DNA of 64,000 nt from Adineta ricciae (lineage: Eukaryota; Rotifera; Eurotatoria; Adinetida; Adinetidae): the NCBI GenBank assembly GCA_905250025.1, contig CAJNOJ010000188.1, positions 62,001 to 126,000 on the forward strand, written 5' to 3'. The notes below the pieces were generated by a model, which searched no databases, was not told the origin of the DNA, and saw nothing but the letters and a program-made list of their open reading frames with translations. This document shows positions 51,301 to 62,520 of this stretch, piece by piece. Both the position numbers and the translations under genes were made by a program. Each line of letters starts with the position of its first letter. Positions within the stretch are counted from its first letter, which is position 1.

Positions 51301-52065
51301 TCTCATGACTCTGTGTCGAAGTTACAACTTCGACAGACAAAATATGTGCTGAAGTTATAACTTCGGCAGATGAAGTTTAACTTCGGCACGACATATATAC
51401 ATGACGTCATGTTATTATTAACGAATGTTGACAGAAAGACTTTCTGGCAAAATTTAGCCCCCACCACTTTGAAAAGTAATCGGGAACCGTGCCAGTAAGA
51501 AAGTAATACCGGTGAGGACGGTGAATTGAAAAGAGATGAGTCCTCATCAAAATGTACAGTCATTTGACTAACTGATGTGTTATAGCTTTTCGTTAATTAA
51601 TATTTACTTTTTAATGCCTTGTAATACAAACAAACTTTATCGATTTTCATGACTGTATTTATGACGCTATAACCCTTTCTTTCAGAAAAGGGAATAATTA
51701 AACTCAAGTATTTACTAGTTCATACAAGGAATAGGCTTTTTCTCGATATAAATCTACAAAAATATTCTGGAAATGTGCATATGATGGAGTTTCGAACGTT
51801 ACTTGGTTATTTTCAAGGTGACATACGTGAATTAGTGAACTAGTGACGTTGATACCGGTGGACGGATGAGCCGGTGGATCACTCAACTAGTGATATCGGT
51901 GGTGGCGGTAAGACCGGTTACCGATGAACGGTGAACAGTCACACCGCTCGGAATAGTGAACCGGTGATCGGTTGGACAATCTACCGTTGGTAACGGTTTG
52001 TCGTTGAGGATCGAAGACGATGAATCGCTGACGGTGATACCGGTGGCCACCGTCACTATTGCATG
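51301..52065. repeat. palindrome cluster and ACCGGT-rich stretch
   Basis: 51312-51387 holds three related palindromes of the form CGAAGTT-NN-AACTTCG. 51836-52055 is dense in ACCGGT/GGTGATACCGGTGG motifs in both orientations and is probably a decayed foldback element. The short open frames here have no support. Confidence 0.5.
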
Positions 52066-52519
52066 CACTGATAAAAATTTTCGTAGAATAATAAATCCAC
52101 AAAAAAGGGTTTATAACTGAAAAATTCGTTTATCAACGTGATCTACCCCTTGATCAACCCTTTTTTCTTGGTAAACCCCAAAAAGGTATATTATCCGTTG
52201 CAAACTGATAAACCCAACAGTTTATTGTCCCTTGATAAACCATTTTCCCGTTGATCAACTGAATCAACCCTCAAACTCAGAGTTTATCATCATTTCCAAG
52301 AAACCTTTCGATTACAATTGATCCAGTTGATCAACGAGAAAAGGGTTTATCAAGAGACGATAAACTGTTGGGTTTATCAGTTTGCAACGGATAATATACC
52401 TTTTTGGGGTTTATCAAGAAAAAAGGGTTGATCAAGTGGTAGATCACGTTGATAAGCGAATTTTTCAGTTATAAAACCTTTTTTGAGGGTTTATTATTCT
52501 ACGAAAATTTTTATCAGTG
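52066..52519. mobile_element. 454-bp foldback MITE
   Basis: The ends CACTGATAAAAATTTTCG and complement bound a nearly complete inverted repeat: 52066-52280 mirrors 52310-52519 with few changes (TTGATCAACCC, GGTTTATC and TTGCAAACTGATAAACCC motifs). A short unpaired loop lies near 52285-52310. No target duplication is clear. Confidence 0.85.
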
Positions 52520-52522
52520 TAT

Positions 52523-53085
52523 GTTCACAATCCGGTTTATCCGATATCCGATATCTTCTAGCTATACACCACGGTTTATCTACAGCCGATTCCACAATTT
52601 CATCACCTCGTATGCCAAAACTTCAAACATCCAACCATTCATTCATGGTGAAAATGAGTTCAGAGCGAACCAACAGAAAATGCTCAACATCCCAACTATT
52701 CCAGAATATCGAATGGCGCCCAAAATCAATATAAATAAAGCTACTCCTGATCATGAATCAGTGAAAACTAATGTACCCAAAACGAAGTCAACGAAATGTT
52801 CAAAATGGGACAATCAACTCATAATTCATTACACTCATGAGCAACGGTTCCAAAAATACAAACGAGATCTACACTGACTTTGGAATGAAAAATATCGATC
52901 AACACCAATCATTCACGCCAGATTAATCGTTGACAGGCGAAACAATAAAACATTAGCACGAGAACTGGTACATCATCAACACATTAAACATCTGCCGAAA
53001 CAATCATGACAATCAGTCGAGACATTGACTCCACGCCAGACCTACATTTCAAGCATCGTAGACTCTTCTGTATATATTATTTCTA
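52523..53085 (+). pseudogene. retroelement-like ORF remnant
   Basis: Directly after the foldback MITE a frame reads FIHGENEFRANQQKML ... LIIHYTHEQRFQKYKRDLH, then a stop, then WNEKYRSTPIIHARLIVDRR. The pattern 'HYTHE.R...YKRD.H..W...(F/Y)..TP......LIV..RN' is familiar from C-terminal parts of retroelement proteins in invertebrates, though I cannot name the clade. The stops show decay. Confidence 0.35.
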
Positions 53086-53330
53086 ATAAACTATTTACTT
53101 CGGTATGAACTTTTTCACATATCTCAAACATTAACATACAACCAATATCTTAAAGAAAAAATATATTCAGAACTTCACCTATACAACAAAGCACAAGACT
53201 CTGCATAGTATTTCTGACTATCCTATAAAAAACACAACCCATAGAGAAACTGACAATGTCAGATACAAAGTCAAAACTACCTGACGATGAATGGAATAAG
53301 CCCCATTCGAAACGCGCCGTAGACAGCTTG

Positions 53331-53377
53331 AATCACCCACACCCTCACCCACCCATCACCCACACCCTCAAGATGCT
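53331..53377. repeat. interstitial telomere-like tract
   Basis: The tract consists of CACCCACACCCTCACCCACC-type units on the + strand. It is close to the CCCACA complement of the TGTGGG telomere repeat known for bdelloids but interrupted by CCCTCA and CCATCA variants. Confidence 0.6.
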
Positions 53378-53559
53378 TCCGTAGTTTCAATATAGAATAA
53401 GGGTGTGACTGTAGTTGTCTTTCCGTTCCTTACCAACACTCACTCTCAAGACAGGTTCCAATCGGATCGAATCTCTTGGGTATAGGTTGAAATAGTTATA
53501 GAAAAAATACAATCATTTTAAGAATAGTAAGTTCATATTTTATTATAATAAATGCTTTC

Positions 53560-55192
53560 TTAACAAACGATACAAACATATTGCGTGCCAGTGTAAGCAC
53601 AACATCCTGTAAAACCACCAGTAGAAAGATATAATTCACCATTACCGCCACACGAAGCATCAGCACTACCACATCCATAAGCACGAAATCCATGACCAAT
53701 ATATATTGCCCAGCTACCATAACGGTTCGGACCACAAAAATTAGTAGTAGATGTGGTATTATCACACACATAGTTACTATCAGTATCATAACAAACACGG
53801 CCACAAGTAGTGCTTGTACTATAATTATCAAAAGGTAAAGGACAATTAATAGTACATATCGGTGGACCTAGAGTTGTGCTGGTTGTTTCAGTAGTTGTAC
53901 TGGTTTCAGTAGTGATGGTAGTTTCAGTAGTGGTGGTAGTTTCAGTAGTGGTGGTAGTTTCAGTAGTGGTGGTAGTTTCAGTAGTGGTGGTAGTTTCAGT
54001 AGTGGTGGTAGTTTCAGTGGTGGCAGTGGCTTCCGTAGTTGTACTGGTTTCAGTAATGGCAGTGGTTTCAGTGGTGGTGATAGTTTCAGTAGTTGTACTG
54101 GTCTCAGTAGTAGTGGCGGTAGTCTCTGTAGTCGTGCTGGTTTCAGTAGTGGTGGTAGTTTCAGTAATTGTACTGGTCTCAGTTAGTATAGTGGTCTGAG
54201 TAGTTGTGCTGGTTTCTGCAGTCGTAGTACTTGTACTACTTACAGACTTTGTGATTATTGTGCTAGATGCTATGAGAAAAAATAATATTGAATAAAAAAG
54301 AATAATTCATGCTACAATAGTATCTGATTCAATAGATATTTTGTTTACCATCTCTCGTTAAGCTTTCATCTATCAAATTTATCTACTTATATCATCCAAA
54401 TATATTTTAATTATAAATATTTTACTTGTCAAAACACATCTCAACTATCTCTTCTATGAAAATCTCTTATAACTTGAGCATATCATAAGATATTTAACAA
54501 AAATAATTCTAATAATTGAATCGAATTTAATCTTAATAATAGCCAGATACATTTCAATCAAAGATAAAGTTTTTTATTTCTTTTGTTTAATCTATAAATA
54601 AAGTATCTTACTTGTTATTGTAGTACTAGATAGATTTTCTTGAATTGTTTGATTTATTGATTGAAAATAAAGTTTAATAGTTGATGTAGTATTATCTGTG
54701 AATGATGAATTAAATGAAACATCTGATGGACCTAATTCAATAGTTCTAATAAAACGATCGATAAAATTATTTTGACAACCTATTAATCCATAACATGAAA
54801 TCGGATATTTAATTTCTACACCAACAACAAATAAATCTGCTGTACTATTATTTGTAATACTGTCAATGTGTGTACTAAAACAATATTATATATTTTTCCA
54901 ATATAAAAGTTAAATAAAAAGAAAGTAACCTACTCTTCTCGTTTTCGTCGTTTTAAAATTAAACTTTGTATAAATTGAGCTGAAAATACTCGAATAATAT
55001 TATGAGATGTACTATATATATGAGAAACCTTTGAAAGAAAAATATTTTTCAAAATACTTTTAATTATATTACTTGTTTTGCTATTTCTGTCAGATCTGTG
55101 ACGGTTAATAAACCATTTGTTGACATATTTGATACATAATCAATCGTTAAAAGAGCTGCAACTATAGAAAAAAAACTAAATTTAATTTTCAT
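53560..55192 (-). CDS. secreted mucin-like protein with Thr-rich stalk and Cys-rich C-terminus
   Basis: Four exons (55192-55073, 55028-54934, 54874-54612, 54269-53560) join in phase to 395 residues. MKIKFSFFSIVAALLTI is a signal peptide. The first 150 residues form an unassigned domain (LTVTDLTEIAKQ, ISCYGLIGCQNNFIDRFIRT) that may be SEA-like in layout. A stalk of about 120 residues follows, made almost only of (T/S)TTE repeats, expected to carry dense O-glycans. The end is a Cys-rich domain of about 95 residues (TINCPLPFDNYS, TCGRVCYD, GSADASCGGNGELYL, GCCAYTG). Likely an extracellular coat, mucus or lorica component. The stalk repeat explains the long Val/Ser frame on the opposite strand (53876-54199). 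Confidence 0.7.
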
Positions 55193-56218
55193 GAAAATGA
55201 AATCACTCAATTTTCCTTGGTTGATCGATAACTGATATTGTTGCATTTTGCTTATCATTAGCATTTGATATAAATATGAATATAAATCCAATAGAAACTG
55301 AAATTATCCATAATATAATAATAATATAAGCAAGACATTCAATAAGCCATTTTATTCTTAATTAAATCAAAAATTTTATATAAAAACAAGGAATAAGATG
55401 TACATTAGTTCATTACTTTGTCAACATATTTCTTGGTTTTGTAATAACTTCATGGTTGAATACGTGTTTATATCATATTAATAATCGATCATGTGTAAGA
55501 TAGGTAAAATAAATAATATAAGATATATTTTCATTACATTTTTTTTCTTTACATAAAAGAATCTGATTCGAACATGTGATTTATATATAAATGGTTTGTT
55601 ATTATTTTGATTATGAAGTGAAATATATTAATGGATATGATTATGAATGAATTGATAGAAAATGATTTCTTTTCGATTAATTGATTATAATTTGCTTTAA
55701 CATCTTCAAATATTTCAATCATTTCTAAGAAAATATTAGATTTTTTGATAATTATATAAAAATCAAATTATATAATGTATAATGAAACTTTAGAGGAAAA
55801 GAAAATTCATTGGAATATGGCGATGTTTATTTAGGAATGATACTCTTACCACATTCATTGAAAATCTCATCATATTTATAAATAAACTAATCATAAAATA
55901 ACCATAGAGAAGAACAAATTTCAATAGATAAAACCAATTCTTATCATGAATAGTGGAAATCAACGATTTTATTGATCGGATGAAGTGTGAGCTAAGCATT
56001 CTAATTCAAGAAATGCAGTTCACTTTGTATATTCGAATACCTGTTTTTCTTACACAGTAGATTGTTAATATTCACTGTAAAGCGTTACAGATGACATAAA
56101 AGAAAACAATGATTATGAGTAGATTTTTTTATATTAGTAGTTTTTAATCAAGATGCATTCATTCCATCTAGAACATCTATGCATCATATATTGATTGTAA
56201 AATATACTTTCTTCGGTA
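55193..56218. other. intergenic, strongly A+T-rich
   Basis: No coding region, RNA gene or clear repeat recognised. It probably includes the promoter of the mucin-like gene. Confidence 0.45.
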
Positions 56219-58698
56219 ACAGTCAAGAATGTCCTTTAGAAAATGTCCTTGCAAAAATGTCCCCGGATTTTGGGCCTCGGACAAAAGGTCCTTTGGTTTT
56301 TTGTCTTTTGGTAAATGTCCTTCATATAAAATGTCCTTTTGGAAAATATCCTTTGGAAAATGTCCTTCAAAAAACGTCCTTGCAAAAATTTTCTCATCTA
56401 TAAAAGGTATCTTTTTTTTAACTCATTTATTATGTTTATGTACGTATGATGTTATAAACATAGGTAACAGTGTGTTTTAGACTCAAAGCATGTAGATATG
56501 TACTCGATCTATATTTAAATGGAATTTTTTCTTTCTCTATAAAGTGAACCAATTTAGAGGAAAAGAAACTCTACGAAATTTGGATTGGTTGCTCACTTAC
56601 TATATAGACGAAAACAATGAAGTCAAACGCAATATCTTCGAAATAGCTGCTGAAGACGTAGTAATGGTGGATGATGATTTATCGTGGTTATCCTTATCGA
56701 CACCAACTGAAAGTTCATTATCATCTTCATTAATTGAATATTCATCATCATCATCGTCGTCGTCATCATTAACTGAAAATTCATCGTCACCGACTGACTT
56801 ACCGAATGTTACTGTTAACAAGACAGTGTCGAATAAACGAAAACTGATGTTGGAGATCGATGGTTATCATTTCCAGTTGAAGGATTATAGCAAAGACCGA
56901 ACTAAGAAGTTTTGGCGGTGTGCTAATAGAGCGTGTCGTGTAATTGTGCATACAACTATTGAAAATAAATTTAAATGTTATGGTGGAAAATCGTCTGTTC
57001 ATTCTCATTTACCAAATCCATCTGGAAGTGAAGTACGAAATCTACGAGAAGCTATGCGAAAAAGAGCCGAAAACGAAACAACATCATTACAAAAAATTGC
57101 AGAACAAGAAGTACGACAAGCGTTGTTGACTGGTGAAGCTTTAGCAGCTTTGCCTCGTATTAATAATTTAGGTTCGATATTTCTTTTTTCATCCACATAA
57201 CAGATTGAACGATATATTTCTCTCTAACGATCGTTCTAGGTCATAATTTACTTCATCAACGTCGTAAAGCAACTCCTCCAGTACCACAATCTTCATCCTT
57301 TTTCATACCAGAATCATTCACGAAAGATTTTCATAACAAAGATCGTCTGTTGTTATACGATAGCGATGATAATAAATTTCAACTGAAACAATCGGATCAT
57401 ATGCGATCTGAAGGAAGATTGTTGGTTTGGTCCTCAGATATTCAATTAAACTTATTATTCAGTAGTCAAAAGGTTCACATGAATGGCACGTTTAGTACCT
57501 CACCACCACAGTTCGAACAAGTATTTATTATTCAAGCATTTGTTCAAGGCTCATATAAGCTAAGTTTAACCCAATATTTATTTGTCGTATTAAAATATGT
57601 TTTGAAATAGGTGTACCGGTATTGTATGCGTTGTTGTCTGATCGAAAGACACCCACATATGTCCATTTATTCAACGTATTATTTAATGAAGCAGAACGAT
57701 TTAATAAAAAGTTTGAACCTGAATTGATTATGACTGATTTTGAGCCGAGTCTGTCAAAGGCAATTAGTCTTGAAGTATGTAACACATAATGATTAAAAAA
57801 TTTGGGAATTATTTTAACAATTTTCTTTATTATAGTTTGCAGATAGTACCATTCAGAAAGGATGTTTTTTCCACTTTACCAAGGCCGTATACAGAAATGT
57901 TCAATCTTGTGGACTAACATCTGTTTATTTGAATAATATGGTAATTCGTAGTGTTGTTCGTCGAATGATGGCACTGGCTTTAGTGCCTGCAGAATGTGTT
58001 CCAACATTATTTGATGATCTTCAGAATGATTTAAGTGAATATGAACGTCATGAATTAGCCCCATTATTCAAGTACTTCAGCAGTTACTGGTTAAAACGCA
58101 TGGCAATATGGAATGTGTTTGACATTGTCGATAGAACGAATAATTTTAGCGAGGGTTTGTTTAAAAAAGCTATTATGATTACAGTTTTGTTATCAGCACA
58201 TATTTGTAGGTTATAACAACAGGTTCCCTAATCGTTTAGATAAATGTCATCCGAACATTTGGTACTTCATCGATGCCATTCGAAACGAAGTGAATACCAT
58301 TCACAGTATGATTATTCAAATAAGCTGCGGCGTGTGTCCACGTACAAAACGATTAATTACAAGAATGGCCGAAGATCGAACAAATGAATTATATGATCGG
58401 TTCAAAAAAGATACAATTACAGTGCAAGAGCTATTAGAAAAACTTTCATTTTTTGTACCCAATGATTAAATTAATAAAATTTTAACCGTTCTTTTCGATT
58501 ACATCTCATCCTTGATAATTTTAACAAGCACCGTTGGGTTCATTTAGAAAGAGATACTATTTTAAAGGATATTTTCGAAAGAACATTTTCCGACGGACAT
58601 TTACCATGAAGAACATTTTATACGAAGGGTATTTTGTAAAGGACCAAAACCCAAGGACATTTTTGCAGGGACATTTTCTAACAGACATTGTTGACTGT
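56219..58698 (+). mobile_element. MULE-type DNA transposon with about 180-bp inverted repeats
   Basis: The left end ACAGTCAAGAATGTCC (from 56219) and the right end complement (to 58698) continue inward as inverted repeats of about 180 bp built from a short AAAATGTCCTT unit. Between them lies a FLYWCH/MULE transposase gene. No 8-9-bp target duplication could be matched. The repeats are diverged, indicating an aging copy. Confidence 0.7.
56664..58469 (+). pseudogene. FLYWCH/MULE transposase 1, first catalytic Asp replaced
   Basis: Five exons (56664-57171, 57240-57554, 57611-57774, 57836-58154, 58210-58469) give about 521 residues. A Ser-rich acidic start is followed by a FLYWCH zinc finger (GYHFQLKDYSKDRTKKFWRC, C-x-x-H-S-H), then the MULE DDE core. 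The first Asp, usually in xDGTF, is Asn here (HMNGTFST); the second is kept (MTDFEPS), and Glu is in NNFSEGYNNRF. The second intron has AT where the donor GT should be (57555-57556), while the paralogue at 58747 has GT. Both changes suggest it no longer makes an active transposase. The start is the first in-frame ATG; an upstream exon (NLDWLLTYYID) may belong too. Confidence 0.8.
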
Positions 58699-58746
58699 AT
58701 TCTATCGAAACATAATTTATAAGTGATAAAAATCGAAAAATTTCAG

Positions 58747-60289
58747 CACGAAATCGAGTGATTTTGTTATAATTGATGAGACGTCGTCATCTTCTTCATC
58801 CTCATTCTCGTCTTCGTCTAAACCCACAATTGGTGAAAAATCATCAAATAAACGGAAACCTATGTTAAAAATTGACGGTTATCAATTTCAAATGAAAGAT
58901 TTCAATAAATCTAAAACTTTGAAGTTCTGGCGATGTACTAATCGACTTTGCAATGTTATTTTACTCACAAACTTGAATGATGAATTTGTGAAATTCTCAA
59001 AGGATAAAAGTGACCACTCACATTTGCCAAATCCAGCTACATTAGAAATACGGAATTTGAGAGAACAAATGCGAAAACGAGCTGAAAATGAATTACTATC
59101 TTTGCAACAAATTTATGAACAAGAAGTACGACAAGGTCTGCTCACTGGTGAAGCTCTTGTTGTTTTACCAAATATTCTTAATCTTGGTATGTCATTAATA
59201 TTTCATATAACGCGAACACTATTGTACACTCTCTTTAGGCCATAACTTGGTGAATAATCGGAGAGTAATGATGCCTCTAATTCCACAGTCATATTCTTGC
59301 ACTATTCCAGATGAATATAAAAACGATTATCTTAATAAGGATCATCTTTTATTACACGACAGTTATGATCCACAATTTTCTACAAACGATTCATTATATA
59401 CATCACCTGAAGGAAGAATTCTCATATGGTCATCAGATATTCAATTGAAATTATTATTTGATAGTGATAAACTTTATATGGATGGAACATTTTCCACCTC
59501 TCCACCCAATTTTGATCAGATGTACATCATTCAAGCCATTTATCATGAATCATGTAAGTAATTCTACTAGCATGTGCATTCGATGGTTTTAAATATATAT
59601 AATGAAATGCTGTTCATTGTCATAGGTTTGCCGGCAGTATTTTCACTGCTTCCTGATCGAAAAGCAACAACGCATATTTATCTTTTTCATGTTTTATTCT
59701 CGGAAGCAAAAAGGCTTAAGAAAAAGTTCAATCCGTGTTTACTCATGACGAATTTTGAACAAGGAGTTTCTCGTGCAGTTTCAATTATGGTAAAGTTTTA
59801 TTCTATTTTCTAAATGCGTTTTGGCTGAGACTGCAAATCTTTTCTTGCAGTTCGCAGGAGCAACAGTACACAAAGGTTGCTTTTTTCGTTTTTGCCAAGC
59901 TATCTATCGAAATGTGCAATTCACTGGTTTATCATCAGCTTACTTTGAGAATCTTATGATTCGTAGTGTGATTAGACAGATGGCATTGGCGCTAGTTCCT
60001 GAGGAGCATGTGTTATCATTGTTCGCTGGTCTTGGTGCAGGACTTGATGAAAGTGAACGTGATCAATTAAGTTCTCTATTTACATATTTTGAACGCCAGT
60101 GGTTATCAAAGATCTCGATGTGGAACGTTTTTAACATTCGTGATAAAACTAATAATTTCCCCGAAGGTATGTAAAACTAAAGTAACGACTACATATCTCA
60201 TTTAATTATCGCACATTCTAGGATATAATAACAGATTCAAAAGAAGAATGCAGAAAATACATCCGAACATATACATTGAAAAAAAATAA
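58747..60289 (+). pseudogene. FLYWCH/MULE transposase 2, second catalytic Asp replaced, 3'-truncated
   Basis: Exons 58747-59186, 59239-59553, 59626-59789, 59851-60166 and 60222-60289 match transposase 1 in exon layout and sequence (GYQFQMKDFNKSKTLKFWRC; MDGTFSTSP; NNFPEGYNNRF). The first Asp is intact, but the second is Asn (MTNFEQG). No start codon precedes the Ser-rich part, and the last exon ends about 64 residues early, where the AAGGTTTCG foldback repeat begins. So it lacks both ends and a catalytic residue. Confidence 0.8.
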
Positions 60290-60328
60290 GGTATTCTACC
60301 AAACCCGTCAAAAAGGTTTCGTAGGTGT

Positions 60329-60666
60329 CCAAAGCTTCCAAATGTGTCGACATGTTCAAAAAAATCGTTTTCAAAAATCTATGAAACCAAAAAGGATCGG
60401 TCGGCGGGCACACGCTCCGAACCATCGTCTCGAAGCCTTTTTAAGTTTCGCACGGCTCCAATAAAGGTTCGCCAGAAAATACGGAACCTTAAGGTTTCGC
60501 ACTATGGTTTTGTACGAAGCCATTAAGGTTTCGTATTTTGTGATGAAACTCAAAAAGGTTCCGTGGTGAGGGTTCGGAGTGTGTGCCCGCCGACCGATCT
60601 TTTTTTGGTTTCGTAGATTTTTGAAAACCATTTTTTTGAACATGTCGACACATTTGGAAGCTTTGG
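60329..60666. repeat. foldback element, about 95-bp arms
   Basis: 60329-60424 is complementary to 60571-60666 with few changes (CCAAAGCTTCCAAATGTGTC at the outer end). The loop consists of AAGGTTTCG / CGAAACC motifs as at 762-1000. It truncates MULE 2 on its left and touches the N at 60667 on its right. Confidence 0.8.
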
Positions 60667-60667
60667 N
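60667..60667. other. single-N junction 6
   Basis: This N follows directly after the outer end of an inverted-repeat arm; the join may be an assembly break at a foldback. Confidence 0.7.
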
Positions 60668-60777
60668 AATACAAGTATGCCGCTCGAAACTGCCCTGGCC
60701 CGCCCAAATTCTTCCGTATAATAATCAAAAATTGCTATAAAACTTTTCCCAAAAGTTTTTAAGAGCTCAAAAAAATT

Positions 60778-60827
60778 CTGGGGGGGCCCAGCCCCCCCCC
60801 GCCCCCCCCCCTTGGCGCCGCCACTAG
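60778..60827. mobile_element. truncated transposon end (G/C homopolymer and GGCGCCGCCACTAG)
   Basis: A G7/CCCAGC10/GC10 tract followed by TTGGCGCCGCCACTAG resembles the reverse of AGTGGCGGCGCC termini seen on several animal DNA transposons. No partner end was found. Confidence 0.35.
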
Positions 60828-61513
60828 AAACTTGTTTAGTCGAAAAGATATTCATAGCCGAAAAGGCATTTCTTAGTCGAAAAAGACACCAAAAGCCAAG
60901 AAAAGGCATGTTTTAGTCGAAAAGACATTGAACGTCGATCTAAATTCTATCTAGTATACGAAATTAATCGACGTTCTGCAGGGTAAGTATTGATTGTGAT
61001 GCGACCCAAAGGCTGTTAGCCCCGACATTCACGTCATATTTTCATTTCCATTCGAGCTGCAGTACGCGATCCTACTGGCGTTAAAGAAACATTCACCAGG
61101 TAATGAAGAAAATTAGGCGAATTTTCATCGAACCATCGAAAGAGATCGCTTGCCACAAAAACTCAAAGTAAGTTTTCAGAAATTTTCAGTTTTGATGGCA
61201 ACCAACCTTCGCTACCATGACATGCGTTCGGAGCTGGAGCATTGGCGAGCATGTGTGGATCATTATCTTGATCGCCTAAATTATATTGTGCGATTGATAG
61301 AATACAACGAAATTTGTTTTTCTCGCTCTACTCAAATCGTTTAGTCCTTAAAAATCTTTTTCTGCGAATAATACTGGTATTGTTACAAGGAAAACACACA
61401 TCGATTACTACTCTAGAAAAACAAAGTTGAGGTTTAAAGAATTTGACTACCATCACTTGCGGCAGAGCTGTTGAGGGCATTCACAATTGAAACGGAATGA
61501 GATAAATGAAGGA
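60828..61513. other. possible gene remnant
   Basis: 60830-60930 is a short AGTCGAAAAGACA repeat. A frame near 61035-61100 reads IRAAVRDPTGVKETFTR and another at 61190-61342 reads NLRYHDMRSELEHWRACVDH. They look protein-like, but no family or exon structure could be established. Confidence 0.25.
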
Positions 61514-61771
61514 TACCCAAGACGATCATTCCGGAAGCAGTATTCAATGAATTTCCGACGAAAGCCTGCAGGAAGCCTTTTAGTTACCGACTGGAAAAGC
61601 CGGGAATATGCTCAGAATTCGACGGAAAAATTCTACGATTGTATCCGGCAGCTATTTATTACAGGTTCCCCGGTCGGTTTCAGGTGAAACTCGGTAAATC
61701 CAGCCACCGGATCCGTTCTCAGGAATACTCTGGAGCTCGTCAGATCCGCACCGGATTCGTCGACCTGGGTA
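61514..61771. mobile_element. MITE, CCCAGGTCGA family, copy 3
   Basis: The ends are TACCCAAGACGATCA and TCGACCTGGGTA, and the left part includes GGAAGCAGTATT as in copy 1. TA lies at both termini. The internal sequence is related to but diverged from the element at 4769. Confidence 0.65.
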
Positions 61772-61917
61772 TCTGCTCGAATATACACAGTCAAATGTTT
61801 TGGAAAACATGTGATACGTTGAATATCCACCGGAATTATTTGCTTCATGACCAGGATCTTCGAATGTAATGCGTTGCATTAAATGTGTAATAGCAACTTT
61901 TCATTCAAAGAATGCTA

Positions 61918-62520
61918 AATCTTGACAGCACATGTACGATGACCATCCCCAAACGGCATATAAGCATATTGAGGAGGATTTTAATCTTCGTCCAAGAGTT
62001 GTTCAGGTAGAGGTTTCGATGGATCAACCTTCTAATAACGTGGATCTCAACGAAAATTTTGCGTGGCTATAGCAATTGTATCGCTCTTTCGAATCGGTAT
62101 ATTATCAATGATATCATTACGTGTTGCATCACGGGCTATGGCTCCAACAATAGGTGCATTTTGTAGAACATCTTTTGTTGAACTTCAGGATATTTTGACA
62201 TGTAAAAAATTAACCATGAAAGAGATGTTGAAGTTTCAAAACCAGCTAATATTGACATGGAAACCTCATAAAATATTTCTGTCGGAGTTAAAAAAGCTTT
62301 CGGCAACGATGAAGATTCGTTTCGTATACGTTTTTGTTCGTCAGTAATAATATTCATCACATATTGTTTCATCGTACTCAATGCCTTTTGAAATTTGCAA
62401 TTCAGTTTGAGAATTAATTTTCCTAGCTAAGGTGGAATACCAGCAGCAATTATAAACTGATTCGCATAACGAACAAAATCATTGGATGCTTCTCGTAAAC
62501 GAATTGAATTTTTTTTCGAT
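61918..62520 (-). pseudogene. cytochrome P450 pseudogene, C-terminal half
   Basis: Minus-strand frames read EASNDFVRYANQFIIAAGIP, then STMKQYVMNIITDEQKRIRN, the I-helix AGFETSTSLSWLIFYMSKYP, NDIIDNIPIRKSDTIAIATQNF, and the heme loop FGDGHRTCA. In-frame stops fall at several points (for example TGA at 62047-62049, TAG at 62032-62034, TAA at 61981-61983), and there are frame changes. No N-terminal part is seen. It complements in content, but does not join, the N-terminal fragment at 43933. Confidence 0.8.

Noticed and set aside
53876-54199. 107-residue Val/Ser-rich open frame on the + strand
   Set aside because: It is the antisense of the Thr-rich stalk of the minus-strand mucin-like gene.
56179-56480. 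Frames reading KCPLENV / KMSFGK
   Set aside because: They translate the AAAATGTCCTT repeat in the inverted end of the MULE element.
60276-60909. Several frames with VCPP / RSAGTRSEP
   Set aside because: Products of the foldback arms and the G/C tract.
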